Assembly: GCA_025463305.1 (NCBI GenBank)
Contig: JAOBWK010000056.1
Span: 62,001-126,000, forward strand
Source of the DNA: Ilumatobacteraceae bacterium
GTDB taxonomy: Bacteria > Actinomycetota > Acidimicrobiia > Acidimicrobiales > Ilumatobacteraceae
DNA length: 64,000 nt
Direction of reading: 5' to 3'
Shown here: positions 16,070 through 25,590 of the stretch, piece after piece
Numbering within the stretch: position 1 is the first letter of the stretch
How the letters are laid out: the number at the start of each line of letters is the position of its first letter
The notes under the pieces: generated by a model
Told to the model about the DNA's origin: nothing
Seen by the model: the letters and a program-made list of their open reading frames with translations, nothing else
Databases searched by the model: none
Translations under genes and position numbers: made by a program

Positions 16070-18154
16070 ATGACCCAGTGCATGGTCAGACTCCGGCGGG
16101 CCTCCGCCACGATCCTGTTCGTCGCGTCTGCTGTGATGCTGTCGCTGGGCGAGCCGACGTCGGCGACGACGCATGCCGCGAGCCCCGGCGATGCCCACGA
16201 CAACACGCCGTGGGTGCTGCCGACCCGCCCGCCGACGTGCTCATCCGCAGCGGTGTCGGCCGGCAACGTCGCCGGGTGCCTGGTCAGCGGCTACGACGCG
16301 CCCGACGCCAACGGCTGGCCGTCGCCGCCCTTCCCGAGCGATCCCACGACGGGAAGCGATGTCGGCGTCGTGCCGCTGCCGGGCTGGACCTACGCCGGCT
16401 GGGCCTACAACGGCTCCGCTGCACTCGCCGGTTGGGAGGCGCAGTTCGTCACCAACCAGGTCGCGATCGGCTCGGTGCGACCGGGCCAGCTGCGCTCGCT
16501 GCCCGATGCGCTCCCCCTGTTCGAGGGCTTCCTCAGCGACATCCAGGCCGGCGGCTACCGGGTCACCGACCAAGGCGCCTACGGGTTCCGCTGCACATCG
16601 GGCAGCGGCAAGACGTGCCAGGGCCTCACTCGGGGCTCGCTGTCCAACCACTCGTGGGGGCTGGCGATGGACATCGACAGCGGCGCCAACCCCGAGGCCA
16701 CGTACGTCGGCGTCAACGGCGCGTCGGCGTGCACGACACCCATCACCACGAACATCCCGCAGTGGGTCGTCCAGACCGCCGAGAAGTGGGGCCTGTACTG
16801 GGGCGGCTACGGCTGGGACAGCGGCTGCACCTCGCCGAGCCAGATGCGCACCTCGGCCACACGCGATACCACCCACTTCGAGTTCCGCGGCTCGCCCAGC
16901 CAGGCCAGCGCGATCGCCGCGAAGAACCTCGGCGGCACGTGTGTCGACGTCGCCGACGACTCGGGCGCCATCGTCAGCCGGTGCATGCTGCCGGGCGAGA
17001 TCCCGGCCGCCGGCACCCGCGTCGTCGTCGACACCAAGGCGCCGAAGGGCGCGACGGCCGCGCTGGTCAACCTCACCCTGACCGGTGCCGCCGTCGCCGG
17101 CTACGCAACGGCCGAGTCGTGCGGCGCTGCGCCGGTCGGCCAGCGCACGTCGTCGAACGGCAACGTGGTGCCGGGACAGACCGTGGCCAACCTCGCTGTG
17201 GTGCCGATCGACGCCAACGGCCGGTTCTGCCTCTACCGCTCGCAGGCCATGCACTCGATCGTCGACGTGCAGGGCTTCTTCGCGCCGGCGAAGTCGGCGG
17301 GCAGCGGTGGCACGCTGTTCAACGCCGTGGCGCCGCAGCGGGTCATGGACACCCGCGTGCAGTCGTTCTGCGCACCCGACGGTGGGTGCACCGCGCAGGG
17401 ACCGGTCGCGGCCGGCGCCCGGCTGGCGGTCGGCGCGCCGATGGCGCCACCGAACGCCGTCGCGATGCTCGCCAACCTGACGGTCACCGATCCCACCGCC
17501 GGCGGCTACCTCACCGCCGACTCGTGCACGTCGCTCGCCGCCGGGCCGCAAACGCACTCGAACGCCAACTTCGCCGCCGGTGACACCGTCGCGAACCTCG
17601 GCGTCGTGCCCGTGTCCGCCAGCTCGACCGGGCCGCAGTTCTGCACGTACTCCACCAGCGATGTCCAGGACGTCGTCGACGTGCAGGGCTACTTCGCGCC
17701 TCCCTCGGCCGGTGGGTGGGGTCTCACCACCGTGGCGTCGCAGCGCCTCCTCGACACCCGCGGCTGCTGGACCGACCCCGTCACCACCGCGCAGCGCTGT
17801 GCCCAGCCGAACGACATCGGATCGGTCATCCACCTCCGCGCACCGGCCGGCGCCGCCGCCGTGCTCGTCAACCTCACCCTCACCGACGCCACGCAGCCCG
17901 GCTTCGCCACCGCGCAGGCGTGCTCCCAGCTGCAGCCCGACCCGACGCAGTCGAACGGCAACGTCGTCCCGGGCCGCGCCGCGGCCAACCTCGCCGTCGT
18001 CGCCGTCGATCCGGACGGGACGTTCTGCATCACGGTGTCGGCGCCGATGCACGTGATCGTCGATCTGCAGGGCACGTTCGCGAGCGGCAGCGGACAGCAG
18101 TTCGTGCCGACCACGCCGACCCGGCGCAGCGACACGCGGGCACCCGCCGGCTGA
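16070..18154 (+). CDS. Secreted M15 D-Ala-D-Ala carboxypeptidase-like protein with DTR modules
   Basis: 694 residues. A signal peptide covers about residues 1-37. The peptidase domain (about 100-280) has the M15/VanY zinc ligands H194 and D201 in SNHSWGLAMDID and H269 in DTTHFEFRG, so it should cut peptidoglycan peptides. Residues 284-680 are three copies of a roughly 125-residue beta-module with the motifs MDTR/LDTR, LANLTVTD, SNGNVVPG and VVDVQGYF; the first copy lacks a clear DTR. The modules resemble those in actinobacterial secreted proteases and probably bind cell-surface polymers. The ATG at 16070 starts 26 bases after DUF4202. Confidence 0.82.
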   Translation: MTQCMVRLRRASATILFVASAVMLSLGEPTSATTHAASPGDAHDNTPWVLPTRPPTCSSAAVSAGNVAGCLVSGYDAPDANGWPSPPFPSDPTTGSDVGVVPLPGWTYAGWAYNGSAALAGWEAQFVTNQVAIGSVRPGQLRSLPDALPLFEGFLSDIQAGGYRVTDQGAYGFRCTSGSGKTCQGLTRGSLSNHSWGLAMDIDSGANPEATYVGVNGASACTTPITTNIPQWVVQTAEKWGLYWGGYGWDSGCTSPSQMRTSATRDTTHFEFRGSPSQASAIAAKNLGGTCVDVADDSGAIVSRCMLPGEIPAAGTRVVVDTKAPKGATAALVNLTLTGAAVAGYATAESCGAAPVGQRTSSNGNVVPGQTVANLAVVPIDANGRFCLYRSQAMHSIVDVQGFFAPAKSAGSGGTLFNAVAPQRVMDTRVQSFCAPDGGCTAQGPVAAGARLAVGAPMAPPNAVAMLANLTVTDPTAGGYLTADSCTSLAAGPQTHSNANFAAGDTVANLGVVPVSASSTGPQFCTYSTSDVQDVVDVQGYFAPPSAGGWGLTTVASQRLLDTRGCWTDPVTTAQRCAQPNDIGSVIHLRAPAGAAAVLVNLTLTDATQPGFATAQACSQLQPDPTQSNGNVVPGRAAANLAVVAVDPDGTFCITVSAPMHVIVDLQGTFASGSGQQFVPTTPTRRSDTRAPAG
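16919..18118 (+). repeat. Three DTR beta-module coding repeats
   Basis: These are three diverged in-frame copies of a 125-130-codon module, the same type as in the genes at 21867 and 35508. They are protein-level repeats; the DNA copies are not identical, so they are old duplications. Confidence 0.7.
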
Positions 18155-18204
18155 CCTCGTCTCCGGCACCGGTCGGCGCTGTTCGATGCCAGATCCGGAC
18201 GATG

Positions 18205-18239
18205 TTGGACACTGTTGCATCATCTTGTTAGGTTCACCT
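18205..18239 (+). promoter_or_regulatory. Promoter with possible DtxR/IdeR-type iron box
   Basis: TTGGAC (18205-18210) and TAGGTT (18229-18234) are spaced 18 bases apart as -35 and -10. Over the -10 lies TTAGGTTCACCT (18228-18239), with AGGT-TC-ACCT symmetry. It resembles a shortened actinobacterial iron box (TTAGGTTAGGCTnACCTAA). The adjacent PepSY membrane gene makes iron control plausible; the match is incomplete. Confidence 0.4.
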
Positions 18240-18306
18240 TCCATCCGGGCGAACGGATCGCCCCGGTGCTTCCGAGCGCCGCGAGATCGAGGGACGAACG
18301 ACACCG

Positions 18307-19599
18307 ATGACGATGCTCCACGCCCCGGCCGACGAAGCCGACGAGGCCACCGCCGCGGCCGCGACCCGACGCCCGCCCGTCCCGCGTCGAGCGCCGCGGG
18401 TGCGTCCGGCCCTTCATCGCCTGATGACGTCCAAGCGCGGCCCGCTCGTGAAGGCCCATCGCTGGCTGTCGTTCCTGCTGATGCTGTGGATCGTGCTCGA
18501 GAGCCTCACCGGCGCCGGCATCGTGTTCGCCGGCGAGATCGACCGGTACGTCAACGCCGACCAGTTCACCTCGACGGCCGGCGACGTCGGCATGCCGGCC
18601 GCGATCAAGGCCGCTCGCGAGTCGCGCCCGAGCGACCTCGTCCGCTTCGTCACGTCGCCGCACAGCGAGGACGGCCACGGCGTGTACTGGGTGTACACCA
18701 CCGATGCCAACGGCGCGTACCACGCCGTCCTCGTCGATCCGGGCACGGGCCACGTCAACGACGCGGATCACCGACCGCCGCTGCTGCTGCGCTGGGCCGA
18801 GGAGATCCACGACGACCTGAACAGCACCTCGATCTTCGGCATCGACCCGCTCACGATCATCGGCTGGATGGCGGTGATCTGGCTCGTCGTCCTGATCAGC
18901 GGCTTCTACCTCTGGTACTGGCCGGGCATGCGGCGCTGGGCCACGGCACTGCGGGTGCGTCGCCGGCGTGGGAAGTTCACGTTCCACTTCGATCTGCACA
19001 AGGTGATCGGGATCGTCACCTTGGTGCCGCTCACCGTGATCGTCATCACCGGCATCAACTTCGCGTTCCCCACCCAGGTGCTCGACGTCTGGAAGGTGGC
19101 GACGCTCGGCAGCTACCACGCTGCGGACGCCACGGTCCCGCTCTCGCAGCGCGCGCCCGGCAAGGCGTCGATCACCAGCCAGGTGGCCATCGACGCCGTG
19201 CACGCGATCGATCCGTCCGTCACGATCGAGCACGTCACCGGGCCCGGCGGCAGCCCTGTGGGCGTCTACACCGTCGAGGCGACGGTCGACGCCTCGTTCT
19301 TCGGTGCGCTCGGCGGCGAACGCACGGTGGAGTTCGATGTCGACCAGTACACGGGCGGCATCGTCTCGATCGAAGATCCCGCCGACAAGGGCTTCGCCAG
19401 CCAGACCTACGACGACTGGTCGTACCAGGTGCACTTCGGCACCTTCGGTGGCACGACCACGAAGGTGCTCTGGGTCCTCATCGGGCTGAGCCCGCTCGTG
19501 CTCGCCATCACCGGCACGCGCATGTGGTTCATCCGTCGCGCCAAGCGAATCCGCCGAACAACGACCGCCGGCGCCGCCGGCGAGGGAGAGACATCATGA
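18307..19599 (+). CDS. PepSY-associated transmembrane protein
   Basis: 430 residues. After a Pro/Arg-rich cytoplasmic N-terminus come four membrane helices: near residues 56-78 (WLSFLLMLWIVLESLTGAG), 182-202 (AVIWLVVLISGFYLWYW), about 236-258 and about 388-406. Two long external regions contain PepSY-like domains. Histidines flank helices in VKAHRWLSF and DLHKVIGIV, as in the PepSY_TM family that is linked to siderophore or haem iron reduction. The start ATG is 68 bases after the possible iron box, and the end overlaps the lipoprotein gene (ATGA). Confidence 0.8.
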   Translation: MTMLHAPADEADEATAAAATRRPPVPRRAPRVRPALHRLMTSKRGPLVKAHRWLSFLLMLWIVLESLTGAGIVFAGEIDRYVNADQFTSTAGDVGMPAAIKAARESRPSDLVRFVTSPHSEDGHGVYWVYTTDANGAYHAVLVDPGTGHVNDADHRPPLLLRWAEEIHDDLNSTSIFGIDPLTIIGWMAVIWLVVLISGFYLWYWPGMRRWATALRVRRRRGKFTFHFDLHKVIGIVTLVPLTVIVITGINFAFPTQVLDVWKVATLGSYHAADATVPLSQRAPGKASITSQVAIDAVHAIDPSVTIEHVTGPGGSPVGVYTVEATVDASFFGALGGERTVEFDVDQYTGGIVSIEDPADKGFASQTYDDWSYQVHFGTFGGTTTKVLWVLIGLSPLVLAITGTRMWFIRRAKRIRRTTTAGAAGEGETS

Positions 19600-20225
19600 T
19601 CACCGACCACACCCGCCGGAGCCCGCTCATCGGCCTGCTCGCAGCCGGCTTGCTGGGCACGCTCGCCCTGTCCGGCTGTGGCGAGACGCGCTACATCGTG
19701 GTCCAGTCGGCCAGCGCTGCGGCACCGGCCGCGCCATCGGCTGCGACGCCCACCACCGTGACGGCGACGACAGCACCCGCACCCGCGACGACCGCGACGA
19801 GCGGCACGGACACCACCGCCACCATCGATGCTCCGGCCACGACAGCGGTCGCCGCGCCCGCCGTCTCCGGCCCCGCCTCGGCCGCGGACTCGACGGCCAT
19901 CCAGGCGGCGCTGCGGGGCGCGCTCGGCCTGCAGACGAAGCCGTTCGCCGAGCGGACCCCGTACCTCGACGCCGGCGCGAGCGATCTCGAGGCCACGTAC
20001 ACCGCGGTCAACAAGGTGCTCGAGGGCATCGACGGATCGCTGCGCTTCGGCGCGATCACGACTGATGGCGACACAGCGCTCGCGATCGTCGACGTGATCG
20101 TCAGCGGCGCCGACTTCGCCACCGGTCTGCCGGTGGACCTGGTGCGCGTCGACGGCGCCTGGAAGGTGACCCGGTCCGGCGCCTGCGCGGTGCTGACCCT
20201 CGCCAGCCCGTGCCCCGATCAATGA
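19596..20225 (+). CDS. Lipoprotein, partner of the PepSY membrane protein
   Basis: 209 residues. The signal peptide ends in the lipobox ALSGC, so the mature protein is lipid-anchored at Cys28. An Ala/Thr/Pro-rich tether of about 70 residues leads to a small C-terminal alpha/beta domain (from AIQAALRGALGL) that ends with a two-cysteine tail (GACAVLTLASPCPDQ). The shape of the C-terminal domain is like low-molecular-weight antigen MTB12-type proteins, which is a weak impression. The start overlaps the upstream stop by ATGA. Confidence 0.75.
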   Translation: MITDHTRRSPLIGLLAAGLLGTLALSGCGETRYIVVQSASAAAPAAPSAATPTTVTATTAPAPATTATSGTDTTATIDAPATTAVAAPAVSGPASAADSTAIQAALRGALGLQTKPFAERTPYLDAGASDLEATYTAVNKVLEGIDGSLRFGAITTDGDTALAIVDVIVSGADFATGLPVDLVRVDGAWKVTRSGACAVLTLASPCPDQ

Positions 20226-20233
20226 GGGCTCGA

Positions 20234-20239
20234 TAACGT
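20234..20239 (+). promoter_or_regulatory. -10 box of the leaderless selO promoter
   Basis: TAACGT is exactly six bases before the ATG at 20246. It sits inside a small inverted repeat, CTCGA-taacg-TCGAG (20229-20243). Confidence 0.5.
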
Positions 20240-20245
20240 CGAGTC

Positions 20246-21757
20246 ATGACCGTCGAGACGCAGGCCGTCGCACCCACCGTCGACGGGCGAGCCCTGTTCA
20301 CGTTCGACAACACGTTCCTCACGAGCCTGCCCGGCCTGTTCCAACCGTGGCAGGCCGAGCACGCGCCGAACCCACAGCTGCTGGTGCTCAACGATGCTCT
20401 CGCCGCCGAGCTCGGCGTCGACCCCGACGCGCTTCGTGCACCATCCGGCGTCGACGTGCTCGTCGGCAACGTCGTGCCCGATGGCGCCACGCCCGTCGCC
20501 CAGGCCTACTCGGGCCATCAGTTCGGCGGCTTCTCGCCCCGCCTCGGCGACGGGCGGGCGCTGCTCCTCGGCGAGGTCGTCGACACGCACGGCCATCGGC
20601 GCGACCTGCACCTCAAGGGCTCCGGCCGCACGCCGTTCTCGCGCGGTGGCGACGGCAAGGCCGCGGTCGGCCCGATGCTGCGCGAGCACGTCATCGGCGA
20701 GGCGATGCACGCACTCGGCATCCCCACCACCCGCTCGCTGGCAGTCGTCGCCACCGGCGACACGATCCGTCGCGACACGCCGCTGCCCGGCGCCGTGCTC
20801 TGCCGCGTGGCCGCCAGCCACCTGCGCGTCGGCACCTTCCAGTTCGCCGCTGCGCACGGCGACACCGACCTCGTCCGCCGGCTCGCCGACTACGCCGTCG
20901 CCCGTCACCATCCCCAGGCGGCCGAGGCGGCGAACTCGTACCTCGCCCTGCTCGACAGCGTCGCCGACGTCCAGGCGTCGCTCGTCGCGCAGTGGATGCT
21001 CGTCGGCTTCGTGCACGGCGTGATGAACACCGACAACATGACGATCTCCGGTGAGACCATCGACTACGGGCCATGCGCGTTCATCGACGCCTACGATCCC
21101 GCCACGGTCTTCAGCTCCATCGACCACGGCGGTCGCTACGCCTTCGGCAACCAGCCGGGCATCGCCCGCTGGAACCTGGCCCGGCTCGCCGAGACGCTGC
21201 TGCCGCTGATCGACGACGACTCCGAGGCCGCCATCAGCGCGGCGATGGAGGTCCTCGACCGGTTCCCCGCCACGTTCGAGGTGCACTGGCAGACGGGCCT
21301 GCGCACCAAGCTCGGCCTCACGCACACATCGGACGCATCGGTCGCCGGGGCGCTGATCGGCGAGCTGCTCGAGCTGATGCGCGTCTCGAAGGCCGACTTC
21401 ACCCAGACCTTCCGCGGGCTCGCCGCGTCCCTCCGTGGCGACGACACCACGACCGCAGCGTTCACCGACCCGGTGGCGTTCGCGGCCTGGGCGGCGCGCT
21501 GGCACGACGCGCTCGCCGCAGACAGCCGGCCGTTCGAGGCAATCGCGGCCTCGATGGACGCGGTGAACCCCGTGTACATCCCGCGCAACCACCTCGTCGA
21601 CGCCGCGCTGACGGCCGGCAGCGACGGCGACCTCGGCCCGGTGCGCGAGCTGCTCGATGTGCTCGCCGATCCGTTCACCGAGCGCGCCGGGTTCGAGCGC
21701 TACGCCGAGCCGGCCGCTGCCGACGCCGGACCGTTCGTCACGTTCTGCGGTACCTGA
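20246..21757 (+). CDS. selO: Protein adenylyltransferase SelO (YdiU/UPF0061 family)
   Basis: 503 residues, full family length. Diagnostic motifs are [46 protein letters not shown] and [12 protein letters not shown], followed by [17 protein letters not shown]. SelO is a pseudokinase-fold enzyme that transfers AMP from ATP to Ser, Thr or Tyr of proteins and is linked to redox stress. The C-terminus ends FCGT, keeping the conserved penultimate-region Cys that can form a regulatory disulfide. A -10 box six bases upstream supports the start and a leaderless mRNA. Confidence 0.95.
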   Translation: MTVETQAVAPTVDGRALFTFDNTFLTSLPGLFQPWQAEHAPNPQLLVLNDALAAELGVDPDALRAPSGVDVLVGNVVPDGATPVAQAYSGHQFGGFSPRLGDGRALLLGEVVDTHGHRRDLHLKGSGRTPFSRGGDGKAAVGPMLREHVIGEAMHALGIPTTRSLAVVATGDTIRRDTPLPGAVLCRVAASHLRVGTFQFAAAHGDTDLVRRLADYAVARHHPQAAEAANSYLALLDSVADVQASLVAQWMLVGFVHGVMNTDNMTISGETIDYGPCAFIDAYDPATVFSSIDHGGRYAFGNQPGIARWNLARLAETLLPLIDDDSEAAISAAMEVLDRFPATFEVHWQTGLRTKLGLTHTSDASVAGALIGELLELMRVSKADFTQTFRGLAASLRGDDTTTAAFTDPVAFAAWAARWHDALAADSRPFEAIAASMDAVNPVYIPRNHLVDAALTAGSDGDLGPVRELLDVLADPFTERAGFERYAEPAAADAGPFVTFCGT

Positions 21758-21854
21758 TCAACCCGTCAGCCCGGTCATCCGGCGCGGCACCCATCACCCG
21801 CGGATCTCCCTGGATCGGCCCGGCGGCGCCCGGAACGACATCGCGGTCCTCTGA

Positions 21855-21860
21855 TACCGT
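21855..21860 (+). promoter_or_regulatory. -10 box of the leaderless M4 protease promoter
   Basis: TACCGT is exactly six bases before the GTG at 21867, which supports that start. Confidence 0.5.
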
Positions 21861-21866
21861 CACGGG

Positions 21867-24800
21867 GTGAGACGCTGGCGCACCGCGTTGCTCGGGGGCA
21901 CCGCTGCGCTCGCATCCGGCCTGGTCAGCGGCAATGCGCCCAGCTCCCAGGCCGTTGCCGCGAGCCCGGATGTGCTCATCGGCGCCCGCCCGGCCGTGGT
22001 GTCGCTGGCCTCGCACCTGCTCGCCGCCACGGACCACGCAGCCCACTTCGCCGTGCGCACGAGCACCGGCGACGTCACCTTCATCGGCTCCACGGCACGT
22101 CATCCGCTGCAGGCCGCGAGCGACGACGACGCCAGCTCGACCGACGCGGCACGCCGGTTCGTCGACGCCTACGGCTCGATGTTCGGCGTCGACGCGCCCG
22201 CCACCGACCTCACCCAGACCACCGTCGACGACGGCGCCGCCGGCGATTCGGTCCGGTTCCAGCAGCAGCTCGACGGTGTGCCCGTGCTCGCCGGGCAGGT
22301 GGCCGTGCAGGTCGACGCCGCCGGCGCCGTCGTCTCCACCACCGGCGAGGCCTCGCCCCAGCTCGACATCGCCACGACCACCGCCGTGGCGCCGGACGAC
22401 GCGTCGGCGACGGCGTTGCGCGCGATCGCAAAGGCCGAGGGCGTGGATCCGTCGACGCTGACGGTCAGCACACCGCAGCGGTGGATCTACGACCCGACAC
22501 TGCTCGGCGCCCCCGACACCTCCGGACCGCGCGTGGTGTGGCGGATGGATGTGAGCGACGCGCTCGGCAGCATCGATCACCTCGTGCTGGTCGATGCGAC
22601 CGACGGCACGATCGCCCTCCAGTTCAGCCAGCAGGAGGCGGCGTTGAACCGCACGGTCTGCAACGACCTCGACGTCCCCGGGGCCAGCGAAGCATGCACC
22701 AGCCCGGTCCGCACCGAGGGCAGCCCCCCGTCCGGCTCCACGGACGTCGACAACGCTTACACGAACGCCGGGATCGTCTACGACTTCTACCTGAGCTCCT
22801 TCGGCCGGGACAGCATCGACGGCCATGGTCTGCCGATCAAGTCCACCGTCGGGTACTGCCCGCCGGCGAACGCGGGGAGCTGCCCCTACAAGAACGCCTA
22901 CTGGAACGGCGATCAGATGGTCTATGGCGCTGGCTACGCGAGCGCCGTCGACGTGGTGGGGCACGAGCTGACCCACGGCGTGACGCAGTACTCGTCGGGG
23001 CTCTTCTACTACGCCGACACCGGGGCCATCAACGAATCGATGTCCGATGTGGTGGGCGAGCTGATCGACGCCAACACACACGGCCAGACTGCCGCCACCG
23101 ACGACTGGCTGATCGGCGAAGACCTGCCCGGAGGCGCCATCCGGAGCATGAAGAACCCAACCGCGTTCGGCGACCCCGACCGGATGACCAGCACGCTGTT
23201 CCAGGGCACCAGCAGCGACAACTACGGCGTGCACACCAACAGCGGCGTCGACAACAAGGCCGCCTACCTGATCGCCGCCGGGACCGCCGGGTTGCCGGGT
23301 GGCACGTTCAACGGCCAGACCATCACCGGGCTCGGCGACGCCAAGACCGCGCAGATCTACGACGCCGCGAACACCCAGCTGCTCACGCCCGGCTCCGACT
23401 ACCTCGACCTGTTCAGCGTCCTCCCCCAGGCGTGCACCAACCTGATCGCCGCGGCCGTCACCACCACCGACGACTGCGCGCAGGTCACCAAGGCCGTCAC
23501 CGCCACGGAGATGAACCAGCGGGCCACCAAGGCGGGGGCACACCTGACCGCACCGGTGTGCGACAGTGGCACCCAGACCGCGCTGTTCGGCGACGACATG
23601 GAGACGGCCAACGCCAACTGGTCGACGGGCAGGGTCGGCGGCGGTGCCACCTGGTCGCGCACCAGCACCTCCTCGCAGAGCGGCACGATGTCGTACCACG
23701 TCGCCGACACAGCGGGAGACGACGTCGGGCCCGGCAGCTCCACGCTGACTCAGGTGGCACCCGTCGCCCTGCCCGTCGGCATCGGCGCGTACCTGCGCTT
23801 CGACCAGTCGTTCTCGACCGAGTCGAGCGCGCCGGTCGCGTACGACGGCGGCGTCGTCGAGTACACCACCGACGGCACCAACTGGAGCGACATCGGCACG
23901 CTCCCCACGGTCAACGGCTACAACGCCACGATCGCCACGCAGTACGCCAACCCGCTCGCCGGCCGCCACGTCTTCGGCATCGAGAGCCCGAACTACGAGA
24001 CCACGCGCGTCGACCTCAGCTCGCTCGCCGGCCAGAGCGTGCGCTTCCGCTCCGTGTTCGGGGTCGACAACTCCGGTGAGTCGGAGCCGGGTTGGTTCAT
24101 CGACGACGTCTCGATCTACGGCTGCGGGTCCGCACCGGCGGCGCCGACCGGGGTGGCGGCCGACCCGATCGTCGGCGGCGCCGTGGTCTCGTGGACCGCT
24201 CCGTCCTCCGGCGCCGGATCCGGTGCGGCCGGCTACACCGTCGTGCCGTTCGCGAACGGGGTCGCCCAGGCCGCGGTGACGGTGGGGAACGTCGCGTCGT
24301 TCACGTTCACCGGGCTCACGCCGAACACGCCGTACACGTTCACGGTCACCGCGTCGAACGCGATCGGCAGCGGCCCCGCATCGGCACCGTCCGCGCCGAT
24401 CTCACCGATCGCCGGGCTCGTGTCGTTGGTGCCGGTCCGGCTGATGGACACCCGTGCCGAGCACACCACCGTCGACGGCCAGTTCAACGGCATCGGGCTG
24501 CGCGACGCCGGCTCGGTCACCGCCCTCACCGTCGCCGGGCGGGGCGGGATCGCCGCCGATGCGGCCGCCGTGGTCCTCAACGTCACCGTCACCGAGGCCC
24601 AGGCGGCCGGCTACGTGACGGTGTACCCGTGCGGCAGCGCCCCACCCACGGCGTCGAGCGTGAACTACGTCGCCGGCTCCACGATCCCGAACGCCGTCGT
24701 CGTCAAGATCGGCAACGGCGGGCAGGTGTGCTTCTACACCCAGTCGCCGGTGCAGCTGGTGGTCGACGCCAACGGCTCGCTCGCCGCGGGATCGAGCCTG

Positions 24801-25553
24801 TCGACGCTGGTGCCCGGCCGGTTGTTCGACAGCCGTCCCGGTCAGCCAACCGCCGACGGCCAGGCGAGCGGAGGTGGCCAGCGGGCGGCGGGCTCCGTCA
24901 CCCAGATCCAGGTCACCGGGCGCGCGGGCGTCCCGGCCGATGCCACGGCCGCGGCCCTGAACGTCACCGTCACCGACGCGACCGCGCCGGGGTACATCAC
25001 GGTGTATCCGTGCGGGAGCGACGCGCCCGTCGCGTCCAACCTCAACTACGGAACCGGCACCACCATCGCCAACGCGGCGGTCACCAAGATCGGCACCGGC
25101 GGCATGATCTGCGTGCTGACCCAATTCCCCATCCAGCTCGTCGTCGACGTCGACGGCTACGCCTCGACGGGCTCGAACCTCGTCACCCTGCTGCCGGCAC
25201 GACTGCTCGAGAGCCGGTCGGGGAACACGACGGTCGACGGGTTGTCGAACGGCATCGGTCGCCGCGATGCCGGCTCGGTCACGGTGGTACAGGTCGCCGG
25301 GCGGGCCACGATCCCGTCGAGCGCCACGGCAGCCGTGCTCAACATCACCGTCACCGAGTCGGCCGAGCCCGGCTTCGCCACCGTGTATCCGTGTGGGGGC
25401 GCGGTGCCGACGGCGTCGAACCTCAACTACGGCACGGGCACCACCATCGCCAACGCGATGATCGCCCGCCTCGCCGCGGACGGCACCGTGTGCATCTACA
25501 CCCAATCGGCCACGCAGTTGGTGGCCGACGTGAACGGCTACTTCTCCAGCTGA
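21867..25553 (+). CDS. Secreted M4 (thermolysin-like) metalloprotease with MAM-like, FN3 and DTR modules
   Basis: 1228 residues. Signal peptide about 1-32; FTP/PepSY propeptide about 60-250; M4 catalytic domain about 260-560 with zinc motif HELTH (366-370), third ligand E390 in GAINESMSD, and the catalytic His in YGVHTNSGV. Next come a MAM/jelly-roll-like domain beginning LFGDDMETANANW (about 570-750), an FN3 domain (about 752-848) and three DTR modules to the end. It is a secreted endopeptidase, activated by removing the propeptide, that is probably retained at the surface by the repeats. The GTG start is fixed by the leaderless -10 box. Confidence 0.9.
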   Translation: MRRWRTALLGGTAALASGLVSGNAPSSQAVAASPDVLIGARPAVVSLASHLLAATDHAAHFAVRTSTGDVTFIGSTARHPLQAASDDDASSTDAARRFVDAYGSMFGVDAPATDLTQTTVDDGAAGDSVRFQQQLDGVPVLAGQVAVQVDAAGAVVSTTGEASPQLDIATTTAVAPDDASATALRAIAKAEGVDPSTLTVSTPQRWIYDPTLLGAPDTSGPRVVWRMDVSDALGSIDHLVLVDATDGTIALQFSQQEAALNRTVCNDLDVPGASEACTSPVRTEGSPPSGSTDVDNAYTNAGIVYDFYLSSFGRDSIDGHGLPIKSTVGYCPPANAGSCPYKNAYWNGDQMVYGAGYASAVDVVGHELTHGVTQYSSGLFYYADTGAINESMSDVVGELIDANTHGQTAATDDWLIGEDLPGGAIRSMKNPTAFGDPDRMTSTLFQGTSSDNYGVHTNSGVDNKAAYLIAAGTAGLPGGTFNGQTITGLGDAKTAQIYDAANTQLLTPGSDYLDLFSVLPQACTNLIAAAVTTTDDCAQVTKAVTATEMNQRATKAGAHLTAPVCDSGTQTALFGDDMETANANWSTGRVGGGATWSRTSTSSQSGTMSYHVADTAGDDVGPGSSTLTQVAPVALPVGIGAYLRFDQSFSTESSAPVAYDGGVVEYTTDGTNWSDIGTLPTVNGYNATIATQYANPLAGRHVFGIESPNYETTRVDLSSLAGQSVRFRSVFGVDNSGESEPGWFIDDVSIYGCGSAPAAPTGVAADPIVGGAVVSWTAPSSGAGSGAAGYTVVPFANGVAQAAVTVGNVASFTFTGLTPNTPYTFTVTASNAIGSGPASAPSAPISPIAGLVSLVPVRLMDTRAEHTTVDGQFNGIGLRDAGSVTALTVAGRGGIAADAAAVVLNVTVTEAQAAGYVTVYPCGSAPPTASSVNYVAGSTIPNAVVVKIGNGGQVCFYTQSPVQLVVDANGSLAAGSSLSTLVPGRLFDSRPGQPTADGQASGGGQRAAGSVTQIQVTGRAGVPADATAAALNVTVTDATAPGYITVYPCGSDAPVASNLNYGTGTTIANAAVTKIGTGGMICVLTQFPIQLVVDVDGYASTGSNLVTLLPARLLESRSGNTTVDGLSNGIGRRDAGSVTVVQVAGRATIPSSATAAVLNITVTESAEPGFATVYPCGGAVPTASNLNYGTGTTIANAMIARLAADGTVCIYTQSATQLVADVNGYFSS
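24415..25550 (+). repeat. Three DTR beta-module coding repeats
   Basis: Three tandem in-frame modules of about 126 codons. Each has an L-P-x-R-L-hydrophobic-D/E-S/T-R opening, ALNVTVT-like and VYPCG motifs, and a terminal D-hydrophobic-x-G-Y/S signature. They are closer to one another than the modules in the M15 gene. Confidence 0.7.
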
Positions 25554-25590
25554 CCCAACTCGCCCACGGGCGGGTGCGCGCCGGTTGGCG

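Noticed and set aside
16241..18304. Long - strand frame antisense to the M15 peptidase gene
   Set aside because: It is an Arg/Gly/Asp-rich shadow of a gene with clear motifs on the + strand.
21738..23969. 743-codon - strand frame antisense to the M4 protease
   Set aside because: The + strand has an intact zinc protease with a promoter; the antisense frame shows no recognisable protein features.
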